A stretch of DNA of 64,000 nucleotides from Roseomonas xinghualingensis (GCF_025791835.1 NZ_JAOXLP010000003.1:186001-250000), one strand, 5' to 3'. Counted from the stretch's first letter, positions 38,002 through 46,172 are shown. Notes: generated by a model not told the origin, from the letters alone. Numbers and translations: made by a program.

Positions 38002-38338
38002 CGGGCAACGTCTCCAGAAGGTCGGGCGCTCCGCGATTTGCGCGGCGCCGGAGTTGGTGGTGTGGGCGGTCGTGATTGAGGTGGCAGCGCTGGCAGAGAG
38101 CCCGGAGGTTCTCGTCCGAGCTGTTCTCTGGCTGGTGGTCGAGGTGAGCGACCGTCAGCACGACGATGCTGCCCGTCTTGGGGTGCGGATGGCCGTCCTT
38201 AGCGCCGCAGCCTGGCGCCTCGCAGACCCATTTCGCGCGATCTCGGCGGATCCGGATGCTGATCTCCGGCCAGTCTGCCGGGTACCGCTTGCGGTTCTCA
38301 GCGGAGATCGGCACCGGCGCCTTCCTTCTCCTGCTCAT
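37988..38338 (-). CDS. HNH endonuclease
   Basis: 116 aa. CEAPGC...CQRC zinc pairs enclose the HNH core VAHLDHQPENSSDENLRALCQRCHLNHD. The N-terminal Arg/Lys-rich part (RRRKAPVPISAENRKRYP) could bind DNA. Phage HNH proteins can nick DNA for packaging, homing or exclusion. Here it is in the early operon, not by the terminase, so a packaging role is less likely. Overlaps both neighbours. Confidence 0.85.
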   Translation of the reverse strand: MSRRRKAPVPISAENRKRYPADWPEISIRIRRDRAKWVCEAPGCGAKDGHPHPKTGSIVVLTVAHLDHQPENSSDENLRALCQRCHLNHDRPHHQLRRRANRGAPDLLETLPDAEA

Positions 38339-38507
38339 CCCAGGCGACGCCGATCATGGCGCCCGCGCGCTCCACGGCCTGCTCGCGCGTCAGGCCGAGC
38401 GCCTTCATGCAACGGATCAGTTCGGTCAGGTGCACGAGCAGCTGCACAGCTGCAGCTGCCTGTGTGGGGAGGCCAGTGTCATCAATGACCTCGATGTGGA
38501 TCTTCAT
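38298..38507 (-). CDS. Hypothetical early phage protein (69 aa)
   Basis: Starts at ATG 38507, which overlaps the stop of the methyltransferase gene (ATGA); a longer frame to 38558 has no support. Sequence KIHIEVIDDTGLPTQAAAAVQLLVHLTELIRCMKALGLTREQAVERAGAM suggests a short beta strand plus helices. No family recognised. Its 3' end overlaps the HNH gene by 41 nt. Confidence 0.6.
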   Translation of the reverse strand: MKIHIEVIDDTGLPTQAAAAVQLLVHLTELIRCMKALGLTREQAVERAGAMIGVAWDEQEKEGAGADLR

Positions 38508-39136
38508 GACTGCGGCCCGCCTACTCCGCTGGTGAAGCGTGTGGTCTCGTTGCCCCATGCGTCCCAGCCGGGAGCCAGCTCGCGGGCAAAGAGCTCGACG
38601 CGCGGGCCCGGAAAGAGGCGCTCGATGTCGGCGCGCATCTCCTCCGGCTTCCGGCTGTGCTCGCGGGTGGGTGCGATGATGAGGTTCCGGACGCTGCGCG
38701 AGAGCAGCTCCGTCCGACCTCGCGTGCCGACGAGGTACGGCTCCATGGCGCTGCGAAAGATGTAGCCGGTGCCGAAGGCCCAGCGTCGGCCACGGCGGCT
38801 TTGCTTGGCCCAGGCGCCCATGGTCTTAAACTCAAAGTGCCATGCCTGCAGCGTCGCTAGTGCTTGCGGTAGCATGGGGGCAGTCGCCCACATCACGAGT
38901 GCGCAGCCGTCTGGGTGCGCGAGCCCAGAGACTGGAAGCGTCTGGATGTCCGCCAGATCCAGGCACGCATAGTGCTGCTGCGGACTCTTGCGATCACCTG
39001 CCTCGGAGTGGAGTTGGAAGGCCCAAGGCGGATCGGCCAGTATCGTGCGGTACCAGCGCCGGCGGAGACCTTTGAAGGGCCACGGAGTGACGCCCTCCAG
39101 GAGGTCTGGCGTATAGGTGAGATCGGCGTTCAGCAT
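38504..39136 (-). CDS. MT-A70 family adenine methyltransferase
   Basis: 210 aa. The catalytic DPPW is at 35-38 (ILADPPWAF), with HYACLDLADIQTLPV and ALVMWATAPMLPQAL following in the usual order, and FARELAPGWDAWGNE near the end. It should make N6-methyladenine, most likely on DNA. Typical roles are shielding phage DNA from host restriction or changing regulation; no cognate nuclease is beside it. One-base overlap with the upstream gene (TGATG). Confidence 0.9.
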   Translation of the reverse strand: MLNADLTYTPDLLEGVTPWPFKGLRRRWYRTILADPPWAFQLHSEAGDRKSPQQHYACLDLADIQTLPVSGLAHPDGCALVMWATAPMLPQALATLQAWHFEFKTMGAWAKQSRRGRRWAFGTGYIFRSAMEPYLVGTRGRTELLSRSVRNLIIAPTREHSRKPEEMRADIERLFPGPRVELFARELAPGWDAWGNETTRFTSGVGGPQS

Positions 39137-39444
39137 CAGCCTGCAACTTCCGCATCCACAGCCTCAATCGATAGGCTGACCCGAAAGTCCCTGCCTCCGT
39201 CGGTGCGAGCGAATTCGATGCTTACGGTTGGCGACATGTGCTCGATGTCGAGATCCGCTTCGACCATGAGGACAAGAGCTTCATCTGCCATCTGGGTGGC
39301 TAAGCGCTCAGCGATGCGGGGGAGGTCCTCTCGTAATCTCACCACGAAGCTCGGCCAGCGGCTGACGTCCACTGCAGGTATGGGTGTTGCGCTGCTGGCG
39401 GCAGCATCGAGTTCTGCGCGCTCCTTGGGAGTGAGGTGCTCCAT
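39136..39444 (-). CDS. Hypothetical early phage protein (102 aa)
   Basis: ATG at 39444 (MEHLTPKERAELDAAASS) lies 2 nt after the previous stop; the longer frame back to 39507 overlaps that gene. The C-terminal half (LVLMVEADLDIEHMSPTVSIEFARTDGGRDFRVSLSIEAV) looks like an antiparallel beta sheet. No family recognised. Confidence 0.6.
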   Translation of the reverse strand: MEHLTPKERAELDAAASSATPIPAVDVSRWPSFVVRLREDLPRIAERLATQMADEALVLMVEADLDIEHMSPTVSIEFARTDGGRDFRVSLSIEAVDAEVAG

Positions 39445-39446
39445 GG

Positions 39447-39824
39447 TCAGTTCATGCCTCCCTGGATCACGGTGAAGCGCGGCCGGGTCGACTGGGGCGT
39501 GCGCCAATGCACAGGCACCTCAGGAGCGGGGAGGAGAGGCAGAATCTCGATGAGACGAAGCACCAGCGTCGCCTGCCGCACCACCTCCTGCAGGTGGTGG
39601 GGTACCGCCTCCGGGGCCGCCGGGTGGGCGGCGCGGGCGCTGACCAGGTAGGCGGCGATGCGCCGCCCAGCCTCGCGCAACGGGCCGGCCTGCTCACCCT
39701 GCAGTTCGAGCAGGCGATCGGTGTGCTCCGCCAAGTCGTCCAGCAGGGCCGGCAGCATGTGGGGGCGATGCTGCGAGACGGTGATGGCCGCCTGGGCGGC
39801 GTGGATGAGGTCGCGGGCGATCAT
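39447..39824 (-). CDS. Hypothetical early phage protein (125 aa)
   Basis: ATG at 39824 overlaps the stop of the upstream gene (ATGA) and has GGAG before it. Mostly helical: ARDLIHAAQAAITVSQHRPHMLPALLDDLAEHTDRLLELQGEQAG, a possible coiled coil. It ends in RFTVIQGGMN, a tail like that of many small phage proteins. No function assigned. Confidence 0.6.
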   Translation of the reverse strand: MIARDLIHAAQAAITVSQHRPHMLPALLDDLAEHTDRLLELQGEQAGPLREAGRRIAAYLVSARAAHPAAPEAVPHHLQEVVRQATLVLRLIEILPLLPAPEVPVHWRTPQSTRPRFTVIQGGMN

Positions 39825-40156
39825 GCCGCATGGCTCCAGCTGGGCGCAGTAGCGCCAGGGGGAAAGACGAGGGCCCAGGCCGAGTGGACGTCGCTGCTCG
39901 CGACGACGAGGTCCTGAAGGGAGAGGCAGCAGCACGCGTAGTCGCGGCGCTCATAGGCCGCATGCAGGCGGCGAAGCGGCGTCATGAGCTGCAGCACGGC
40001 TTCGCGCACAGGCCGTGCATTGCGGCCACGGAGCAGGAGCAGCTGCATGGCGATGCGATTCACCCGCTCAATTGGCTCGGGCAGTCCAAGCAGATCGGGC
40101 GTGAGCGTGCGAATGGCCCGGTTAATGGCCTCTACGAGATCCTGGGGCAGGCTCAT
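39821..40156 (-). CDS. Hypothetical early phage protein (111 aa)
   Basis: Helical, with MSLPQDLVEAINRAIRTLTPDLLGLPEPIERVNRIAMQLLLLRG and a Cys triplet in RDYACCCLSLQDLV. It has general resemblance in length and composition to the neighbouring 116- and 126-aa proteins (tandem paralogues are possible). Four-base overlaps at both ends. Confidence 0.6.
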   Translation of the reverse strand: MSLPQDLVEAINRAIRTLTPDLLGLPEPIERVNRIAMQLLLLRGRNARPVREAVLQLMTPLRRLHAAYERRDYACCCLSLQDLVVASSDVHSAWALVFPPGATAPSWSHAA

Positions 40157-40503
40157 GCCGCCCTCGCCTGAGCGGCGAGCTGATGCCGAGGCGAGAAGAC
40201 CTCAGTCCAGCGGTCGGCGAGGGCGAAGCAGGCGGTCTGCAGCTGGCGCAGCGCGACCTCGAGACCGGCACGGTTCTGCGCGTGATACTCGACGCGGCAG
40301 TCCCGCAAGACACGTTCCACGACGGAGGTCGCACGCGTGATGGGGGCGAGCTCCTCGCCACCCTTCATCCAGTCAATCTCTGCGAGGATCAGCCCGGCGG
40401 CAGTAAGCGGCTGGGCAACGTCGCGCGGGTTCCGCCCGAGATAGATCGTGGCCAGAGAAGCGCAGCAGAGCAGGCGGGAAGGATAGTTCTCGCGCGGGGT
40501 CAT
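40153..40503 (-). CDS. Hypothetical early phage protein (116 aa)
   Basis: Helical protein (LLCCASLATIYLGRNPRDVAQPLTAAGLILAEIDWMKGGEEL). ATGA overlap with its neighbour. The segment HAQNRAGLEVALRQLQTACFALADRWTEVF echoes the end of the 111-aa protein (YERRDYACCCLSLQDLV...WALVF), so the two may be diverged duplicates. No family recognised. Confidence 0.6.
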   Translation of the reverse strand: MTPRENYPSRLLCCASLATIYLGRNPRDVAQPLTAAGLILAEIDWMKGGEELAPITRATSVVERVLRDCRVEYHAQNRAGLEVALRQLQTACFALADRWTEVFSPRHQLAAQARAA

Positions 40504-40880
40504 GCGCCGTTACCCTGTGCCGCTGCCCAGAGGCGGAGGATCTTCGCCACGCTGCGCACCTCGGCCGACGCATGGCCGTCGAGGATCCGCGCCGCGGCCA
40601 GCAGGGCATCCACTGGCAATGCCGCTTCACTCGAGCTGGGAAGCGGTTTGTCAGCATGCACCGGCGCTGCAGCACGCAGCATGTCGCGGAGGGCCTCGAA
40701 GGCGCCGCGGACGGTGTGGTGCGGCCGCACGTCCCGGGCTGCCTGGTCCGCCATGTCGGCCAGCACGAGCATCGCGTCTGCAGACAGGGCAGGCGAGGAG
40801 AAGGCCTCCAGGGCCAGCCTGTAGAGAGATGGTGGGATGAAGGAGAGCCCTTCAGGGGGCAGCATGTCAGCGTCCGTCAT
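40500..40880 (-). CDS. Hypothetical early phage protein (126 aa)
   Basis: Helical, Ala-rich: LYRLALEAFSSPALSADAMLVLADMADQAARDVRPHHTVRGAFEALRDMLRAAAP, then ALLAAARILDGHASAEVRSVAKILRLWAAAQ. Four-base overlaps with both neighbours. No function can be read from the sequence. Confidence 0.6.
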   Translation of the reverse strand: MTDADMLPPEGLSFIPPSLYRLALEAFSSPALSADAMLVLADMADQAARDVRPHHTVRGAFEALRDMLRAAAPVHADKPLPSSSEAALPVDALLAAARILDGHASAEVRSVAKILRLWAAAQGNGA

Positions 40881-41260
40881 GCGGCCACCTGCTGGGCCGC
40901 GTGCGTGGTCCGCCAGGCGAAGAACCAGTCACTGACGTTGCCGAGCTGATCCTCCAGCCCGAGCTCGCACGCCACCTGACGCACATTCCGCCCCGTGGCG
41001 AAGAGGCGCTCCGCCTCCGCGCGGTCGGGGTGAGGCAGGGAGATGCGGGCACGGCCGACGGTATGCCCCTGCGGAAAGCGGACCAGGCTAAAGCCCAGGC
41101 GCGCGGCCATCGGATAGAGGCTGATAGGGCCCGCAATGCGCGGGCCCTCCAGCTGGTTCATCAGGCGCAGGATCTCGTCAGTGGGGATCGAGCGGTCGGG
41201 CCAGAGCGACGCCAGGAGCGCACTGCGCTCCGGCGTGGCGAGCTGCTCGCGGTGCGCCAT
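40877..41260 (-). CDS. Hypothetical early phage protein (127 aa), possible helix-turn-helix
   Basis: The C-terminal part DRAEAERLFATGRNVRQVACELGLEDQLGNVSDWFFAW has the spacing of a helix-turn-helix. The N-terminus (LLASLWPDRSIPTDEILRLMNQLEGPRI) looks like a second small helical unit. One-base overlap with the operon's first gene. DNA binding is a guess from this pattern. Confidence 0.6.
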   Translation of the reverse strand: MAHREQLATPERSALLASLWPDRSIPTDEILRLMNQLEGPRIAGPISLYPMAARLGFSLVRFPQGHTVGRARISLPHPDRAEAERLFATGRNVRQVACELGLEDQLGNVSDWFFAWRTTHAAQQVAA

Positions 41261-41499
41261 TAGGAGACCGCCCCCGCACGACGTGCAGCATCGGCGATCA
41301 TGCTGGCGTAGCGCGCGGCCTGGTTGGCCGAGAGCGCCTCGACAGTGCCGTTGATGGTGAGATGGACGGTGCCGTCGGGACGGGCAGCGACGCTCAGCTC
41401 GTGATCGAGCTCACGGGTGACCTGGTTGTCCCGCCGGCGCGGCGAGGCAGCGCGCTGCGGAAGACGGGCGGCGTGCAGATGGGGCGATAGAACAGGCAT
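41260..41499 (-). CDS. Hypothetical protein, first gene of the leftward early operon (79 aa)
   Basis: ATG at 41499 preceded by GGAGG at the right distance. The basic N-terminus (HLHAARLPQRAASPRRRDNQ) is followed by a small sheet/helix unit (LSVAARPDGTVHLTINGTVEALSANQAARYASMIADAARRAG). The promoter region immediately upstream carries three repressor operators, so the whole operon down to the excisionase should be repressed in the lysogen. Confidence 0.65.
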   Translation of the reverse strand: MPVLSPHLHAARLPQRAASPRRRDNQVTRELDHELSVAARPDGTVHLTINGTVEALSANQAARYASMIADAARRAGAVS

Positions 41500-41521
41500 C
41501 AAGGCCTCCGTGCTGGACGGA

Positions 41522-41566
41522 GGCCATAATGGCCACTATGGCCAACCGGTCAAGGCCAAAATGGCC
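41522..41566. promoter_or_regulatory. Left operator: three GGCCANNNTGGCC palindromes
   Basis: Copies at 41522-41534 and 41531-41543 share the middle GGCC (9-bp period); a third is at 41554-41566. They sit between the repressor gene end and the early operon start, where a left operator of a lambdoid switch belongs. The copy at 41522 is identical to the one at 42320 beside cro. Confidence 0.8.
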
Positions 41567-41572
41567 AGGATG

Positions 41573-42259
41573 TCAGAGCCAGTTCCAATGGCCAATTACC
41601 CTGCCAAAGATGCGAACTTCGTCGGCCGGGATCGTATAGGCTTCGTATGCAGGGTTATCGCTGCTGAAGCGGATCTTCGGCGGGTTTCCAGGAAGAGCCT
41701 GGAGGCGTTTGAACACCACCCCCATGCCGTTCCAGGCCAAATAGGTCCCGTCTGGCCCCAACCAGTTTTGGCTCACGTCAACCATCACTCGGTCCTGAGG
41801 CCGAAGAAGGGGAAGCATGCTGTCGCCCTGAACTCGAACAACCGCGACAGTTGCATGCCTATGCTCGGCGGGAAGAAAGTCCCGTGGGACTATCCACTCT
41901 GAAACTACTTCTGCACGACCTTGCCAATCGAGAACCGGTTCTGTGCCGTGTCCCGCTGCCCCATCAGCAATATACTCCTTCACAAGCATATATCCTGGTG
42001 GCGGCGGCTCTAATGTGACTGCCGCTCGCTGCGGCGGTAGCTTGGCGTGCTTGCCTGAAATCGGCTTACCGACGGCCGCGAGCAATTCCTCGGGCTCAAC
42101 GCCGAGTGGCTCCGCAAAGCGCTGCGCCCAGCTTTGGCTCAGCTTGCGCTTCCCCAAGACCAATTTGCTCAACGTGCTTGGGTCTGTGTCGGTCATGCGG
42201 GCCAGATCGGCCGCCTGAACACCCTTCACGTCGAGAATTTCCTGCAATCGAGTCGTCAT
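41573..42259 (-). CDS. CI/LexA-like phage repressor (XRE HTH + S24 peptidase)
   Basis: 228 aa from the ATG at 42259; the longer frame to 42562 crosses the operators and cro. The N-terminal HTH is TTRLQEILDVKGVQAADLARMTDTDPSTLSKLVLGKRKLS. The C-terminal S24 domain has nucleophile Ser147 (VQGDSMLPLLRPQDRVMVD) and Lys184 (GVVFKRLQALPG), so it should self-cleave with RecA after DNA damage and induce the prophage. No Shine-Dalgarno precedes the ATG, which follows an operator directly, so it may be leaderless as lambda cI is from PRM. Divergent from cro. Confidence 0.88.
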   Translation of the reverse strand: MTTRLQEILDVKGVQAADLARMTDTDPSTLSKLVLGKRKLSQSWAQRFAEPLGVEPEELLAAVGKPISGKHAKLPPQRAAVTLEPPPPGYMLVKEYIADGAAGHGTEPVLDWQGRAEVVSEWIVPRDFLPAEHRHATVAVVRVQGDSMLPLLRPQDRVMVDVSQNWLGPDGTYLAWNGMGVVFKRLQALPGNPPKIRFSSDNPAYEAYTIPADEVRIFGRVIGHWNWL

Positions 42260-42261
42260 GT

Positions 42262-42341
42262 GGCCACATTGGCCAAATGGCTCTTGCAGGTCAGCGGCCA
42301 AGTTGGCCTTGACCGAAGTGGCCATAATGGCCACTCTGGCC
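42262..42341. promoter_or_regulatory. Right operator: four GGCCANNNTGGCC palindromes
   Basis: Copies at 42262-42274, 42296-42308, 42320-42332 and 42329-42341, the last two sharing a GGCC. They fill the 84-bp gap between the repressor and cro start codons and touch both: 2 bp from each ATG. This is the expected place for an OR that controls both PRM- and PR-like promoters. Confidence 0.82.
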
Positions 42342-42343
42342 AC

Positions 42344-42556
42344 ATGACCCTCGATGAATTTCGGCGTGAGCGCCAATGGACCCTGGCCGATCTCGCACGC
42401 GAGCTCGGCCTCCATGATGCCCGAACGGTGCATCGATATCTCAACCATTCCCGAATTCCTCGACCAGCGGTCATGCGTCGCATCGTTGAGTTGTCCGGCG
42501 GGAAGGTGACGCCCTCTGATTTCTACGGCGCACCGTGCAAGGCGAGGCGTGCGTGA
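42344..42556 (+). CDS. Cro-like DNA-binding protein
   Basis: 70 aa from ATG 42344, directly after the last operator; the upstream in-frame extension would cross all the operators. MTLDEFRRERQWTLADLARELGLHDARTVHRYLNHSRIPRPAVMRRIVELSG is a Cro/YdaS-type helix-turn-helix. No Shine-Dalgarno is visible, so leaderless translation is possible. It is divergent from the repressor and should favour lytic growth. Confidence 0.75.
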   Translation: MTLDEFRRERQWTLADLARELGLHDARTVHRYLNHSRIPRPAVMRRIVELSGGKVTPSDFYGAPCKARRA

Positions 42557-42653
42557 TGTCATCCGTGGTTATCAGGTCGAGCACGGTTTTACCTTGCAAC
42601 GGATTCGCTTGTTGTGCAGCCGGAACCTCTCCGGATGATCACGAGATGTGCGC

Positions 42654-43232
42654 ATGAGGAGCCGCAACTTGCACACTGACGAAGAACTCCGGGGTTTGAA
42701 GACGGCGTTCGGGAATCTCGTCAGCTTTGTCGGCGGCGGTACCGCGGCGGAGACGGTCACCCGCGTCGGAAAATCGCAGCTGTCCGATTACTCCAACCAC
42801 AACCGGATGGACTCATTTCCTCCAATTGACGTCGTCGCGGACCTCATTGCCGTTGCAGCTCAGCCGTTTGTCCTTCGGGAGCTGGCGCTATTGGCTGGCT
42901 ATCAGCTTACTGCTTTTGAGCCGGTCGATAGCACGCAGCTTGCAGCCGCTATCGCCGAAGGCACGCGCGAGGCAGCCGACGTGCCTGCAGCTTATCTCGA
43001 TGCACTTGCTGATGGGCGCCTCAGCAGAACTGAGGCCCACGAGGTTCAGCGTCAGGCCATTGAGGCGGCCGACAAGATGATGAGCATCGCCGGCATTGCG
43101 GGCCAGATCGCCCGCACGACCGCCTCTACGAACTCGCCCACTGCCCCCGCAGTGGAGGGTGAGGGTACGTCCGCCTCCGGTCCAAAGCCAAGCAAGGACC
43201 GGGGCGGACGGAAGCCCCGCAAGCGGACGTGA
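42654..43232 (+). CDS. Putative phage regulatory protein (CII-position), 192 aa
   Basis: ATG at 42654; GTG at 42648 is an alternative and neither has a clear Shine-Dalgarno. The segment LKTAFGNLVSFVGGGTAAETVTRVGKSQLSDYSNHNRMDSFPPIDVVADL looks like a helix-turn-helix with a recognition helix. The middle is helical and the C-terminal tail is a basic, Pro/Gly-rich linker (KPSKDRGGRKPRKRT). It stands where lambda has cII; that role is inferred from position. Overlaps the next gene by 4 nt. Confidence 0.65.
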   Translation: MRSRNLHTDEELRGLKTAFGNLVSFVGGGTAAETVTRVGKSQLSDYSNHNRMDSFPPIDVVADLIAVAAQPFVLRELALLAGYQLTAFEPVDSTQLAAAIAEGTREAADVPAAYLDALADGRLSRTEAHEVQRQAIEAADKMMSIAGIAGQIARTTASTNSPTAPAVEGEGTSASGPKPSKDRGGRKPRKRT

Positions 43233-43591
43233 CCGCGGGGCCCTCCGCCGGCCCTCGAGGTCGACGAGCGGCCCCACCCCTCGCCCCTAACCGTATCGCT
43301 TTCGAAGCAATCAATCGGGCCGCACTGCCCGTGCTCGAGGAGCTTTGTGCCCGCTGGCTGCCCGGCGGGCGACGGGAGGGGGAGGAGTGGAAGTGCGGGG
43401 ACCTGGCCGGCAATCCCGGCCGCTCCTGCAGCGTGAACCTCCGCACCGGCAAATGGGCCGACTTCGCGGAGGGGCCTTCCGGCGGCGACGTGATCAGCCT
43501 CGCCGCCGCGATCTTCAATCTGAGCCAGGGCGAAGCCGCCCGGCGCATCGCCGACATGCTCGGCATCGACCTGGGAGGTCGCCATGTCTGA
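43229..43591 (+). CDS. Primase-like zinc-binding domain protein
   Basis: 120 aa, GTG start. EEWKCGDLAGNPGRSCSVNLRTGKWADFAEGPSGGDVISLAAAIFNLSQGEAARRIADML is the beta-hairpin/helix pattern of CHC2/primase N-terminal domains found ahead of DUF927 or TOPRIM-helicase proteins. The cysteine set is reduced, so zinc binding is uncertain. Overlaps the DUF927 gene by 8 nt; the two probably work as a split primase-helicase. Confidence 0.7.
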   Translation: MTAGPSAGPRGRRAAPPLAPNRIAFEAINRAALPVLEELCARWLPGGRREGEEWKCGDLAGNPGRSCSVNLRTGKWADFAEGPSGGDVISLAAAIFNLSQGEAARRIADMLGIDLGGRHV

Positions 43592-46151
43592 ACAGACTAC
43601 TTCGCTACCCGGCGGCCAAGACCCCTTCGCTCCGCCGAAGGGGATGAACGGCACTCATTATGAAGGCCTCGTCACGAAGACGGATCCGGAGGAGATCTGG
43701 GAGCCGTCCAAGCTGCCGCTGTCGGTTTCCGTGCCGGGACCGCGAGACCTGTACCATCCGGCCTTCGGCCCAGCGGTTGATGTCTGGCCGTATTTCGACC
43801 CCAAGGGGGCGCTGCTGTTCGTGGTCGCCCGCTTTGAGGGTGAGGTGGACGGCAAGAAGAAGAAGGACGTCGCGCCCTTCTGCCACGGCCGCCGCGTGTG
43901 GACCGACCGCAAGCACCGCCGCCAGGACCGCACCGGCTGGCACATGAAGGCGCCGCCGGCCCCGCGCCAGATCTTCAACCTGCACAAACTCACAGAGCGG
44001 CCGGACGCACCGGTGCTGGTGGTCGAGGGCGAGAAGACGGCCCAGGCTGCCGAGCTGCTCTTCCCGGACTTCGTGGTCGTCACCAGCCAGGGCGGCAGCA
44101 AGGCCGCGGCGCGCAGCGACTGGACCGTGCTTCATCGCCGGAAGGTCGTCGGCTGGCCGGACCGCGACGATCCCGGCCGGCGCTACATGAACGACGTGGC
44201 GGCGGCGGCTCGTCCCCCGAAGGGGCTCAGCAAGGCCGCCACCTTCGACATCGTGCAGGTGCCGACCGACTGGCCGGAGGGCTGGGACCTGGCGGATCCG
44301 CTGCCGCCCGGTGTTGGAGAGGACCTGCTGCAGGAGCTGCTGGAGGGGGCGATGGACGCCGACCCGCCGCAGCTGCCGCCGGGCTTCACGATGAGGGCCG
44401 AGGGGCTGTTCCACTATCCGGAGTCCGAGGAGGGAGAGCGCACCTTCATCTCGGCCCCGTTCGAGGTGGTCGGGGAGGCGAATGACGGCAACGGCATGAA
44501 CTGGGGCCTGTTGATCCGCTGGCTGGACCGGGACACCCGCCGTCACCAGTGGTCGGTACCGAAGCGCCTGGTGCATGCCGACGGCAACCGCATCGCCGAG
44601 GAGCTGGAGGATGCCGGCCTGCACTGCAACCCGAGCGGCAAGGCCCGGTCCCTCCTGAAGCAGTTCATCGGCGGTGTCCGCAGCAAGCGGCGCCTGATCT
44701 GCGTCGACCGGACCGGCTGGCACAACCCGAACGGGCGCAGCGTCTTCATCCTGCCGGGCGGCGAGGCCTTCGGGCCGGCGGCCAGCACCGTCATCCTGCA
44801 GACCGAGCACGCGGGGACCGACGGTGCCTTCATCGCCTCGGGCACGCTGCAGGAGTGGCAGGACCAGGTTGCCCGCTATGCGTCCGGCAATGACCGGATC
44901 GTCCTGGCGATCTGCACGGCCCTGGCGACACCGCTGCTGGACATCGTGGGCGGCGATAGCGGCGGGATCCACATCACCGGCGACAGCCAGACCGGCAAAT
45001 CCACCACGCTCTATGCGGCGGGAAGCGTCTGGGGGAAGGGAGCTCGCGGTGCCCAGGTCCGGCAGTGGCGGGCGACCGCGAACGGCCTGGAGGGGGCTGC
45101 GGCCGAGACCAGCGACACGGTCCTGATCCTGGACGAGATGGGGCAGGCCAGCGGCAGTGACGTGGCGGACACCATCTACATGCTGGCCAATGGCTCCGGG
45201 AAACTCCGGGCCGGGAAGGAGGGCGGATCCCGCCGGTCCAGGACCTGGCGCACGATGTTCCTCAGCACGGGCGAGATCACCCTGGCGGCCAAGATGGCCG
45301 AGGCCGGCCGCAAGATGATGGCCGGCCTGGAGGTGCGGCTGGTGAACCTGCCGGCGGACGCCGGGGCGGGGATGGGCGTCTTCCAGAAGCTGCACGGCAT
45401 GGCCGGCCCGGCCGAGCTCGCCAAGCACATCGCGACGGCCGCGAAGACGTCCTACGGCACGGCGGGCCGCCGCTTCCTCGGCCACCTCGTCCGGGCACGG
45501 ACGGCGGACCAGAAGAAGCTGGAGGCCCGGGTGAAGGCGGCCCAGGCCGAGTTCGCCAAGCGCTACCTGCCCGACAACGCCGCCGGCCAGGTCCGCAGCG
45601 TGGCCGACCGCTTCGCCCTGGTCGGTGCGGCAGGTGAGCTGGCCATCCAGTGGGGTGTTCTCCCCTGGGCCAAGGGCGAGGCCTCGGCCGCCGCAGCCGC
45701 GTGCTTCAAGACCTGGCTCGGGGAGCGGGGCGGGGCAGGGGCCACGGAGGACCATCAGGCTCTCAGCCAGGTGCAGGGCTTCATCGAGGCGCATGGCGAG
45801 AGCCGCTTCACGCCCCTCGTCCGCCAGGACGCCGATGGGTACCTGGAGGCCCCCCGGGCCGATGGTCAGCGGACCCAGAACCGCGTGGGCTGGCGGCGGC
45901 GGCCGGCTGGGGACAGCGAGGGGTGGGAGTACCTGATCATGCCCACCGCGTGGACCAACGAGGTCTGCAAGGGGCTGGATCCGAAGCGCGTGGCTGCGGT
46001 GCTGCGGCAGGCTAGTCTGCTGATCTGCGGCAGGGGCAAGGACCCCTCGATGACCGTGAAGGTGCCGGGCGAGGGCACCATCAGGGTCTATCGGGTGAGT
46101 GGCGCAATTTTAGGCATGCGCGAGACGATGGGCGAAGACGAGGCCGAGTAG
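43584..46151 (+). CDS. DUF927-domain phage replication protein (TOPRIM-like + helicase-like ATPase)
   Basis: 855 aa. Around residue 150 APVLVVEGEKTAQAAELLFPDFVVVTSQGGS is TOPRIM-like (primase). The DUF927 helicase part carries Walker A ITGDSQTGKST (Lys472), Walker B TVLILDEMGQASGSD and an arginine-rich sensor region (GSRRSRTWRTMFLST). Such proteins unwind and prime phage or plasmid origins. The stop is 21 nt before a dense iteron array, which is probably its origin. Confidence 0.85.
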   Translation: MSEQTTSLPGGQDPFAPPKGMNGTHYEGLVTKTDPEEIWEPSKLPLSVSVPGPRDLYHPAFGPAVDVWPYFDPKGALLFVVARFEGEVDGKKKKDVAPFCHGRRVWTDRKHRRQDRTGWHMKAPPAPRQIFNLHKLTERPDAPVLVVEGEKTAQAAELLFPDFVVVTSQGGSKAAARSDWTVLHRRKVVGWPDRDDPGRRYMNDVAAAARPPKGLSKAATFDIVQVPTDWPEGWDLADPLPPGVGEDLLQELLEGAMDADPPQLPPGFTMRAEGLFHYPESEEGERTFISAPFEVVGEANDGNGMNWGLLIRWLDRDTRRHQWSVPKRLVHADGNRIAEELEDAGLHCNPSGKARSLLKQFIGGVRSKRRLICVDRTGWHNPNGRSVFILPGGEAFGPAASTVILQTEHAGTDGAFIASGTLQEWQDQVARYASGNDRIVLAICTALATPLLDIVGGDSGGIHITGDSQTGKSTTLYAAGSVWGKGARGAQVRQWRATANGLEGAAAETSDTVLILDEMGQASGSDVADTIYMLANGSGKLRAGKEGGSRRSRTWRTMFLSTGEITLAAKMAEAGRKMMAGLEVRLVNLPADAGAGMGVFQKLHGMAGPAELAKHIATAAKTSYGTAGRRFLGHLVRARTADQKKLEARVKAAQAEFAKRYLPDNAAGQVRSVADRFALVGAAGELAIQWGVLPWAKGEASAAAAACFKTWLGERGGAGATEDHQALSQVQGFIEAHGESRFTPLVRQDADGYLEAPRADGQRTQNRVGWRRRPAGDSEGWEYLIMPTAWTNEVCKGLDPKRVAAVLRQASLLICGRGKDPSMTVKVPGEGTIRVYRVSGAILGMRETMGEDEAE

Positions 46152-46172
46152 AAACGAGGGGGCAAAAACAGC

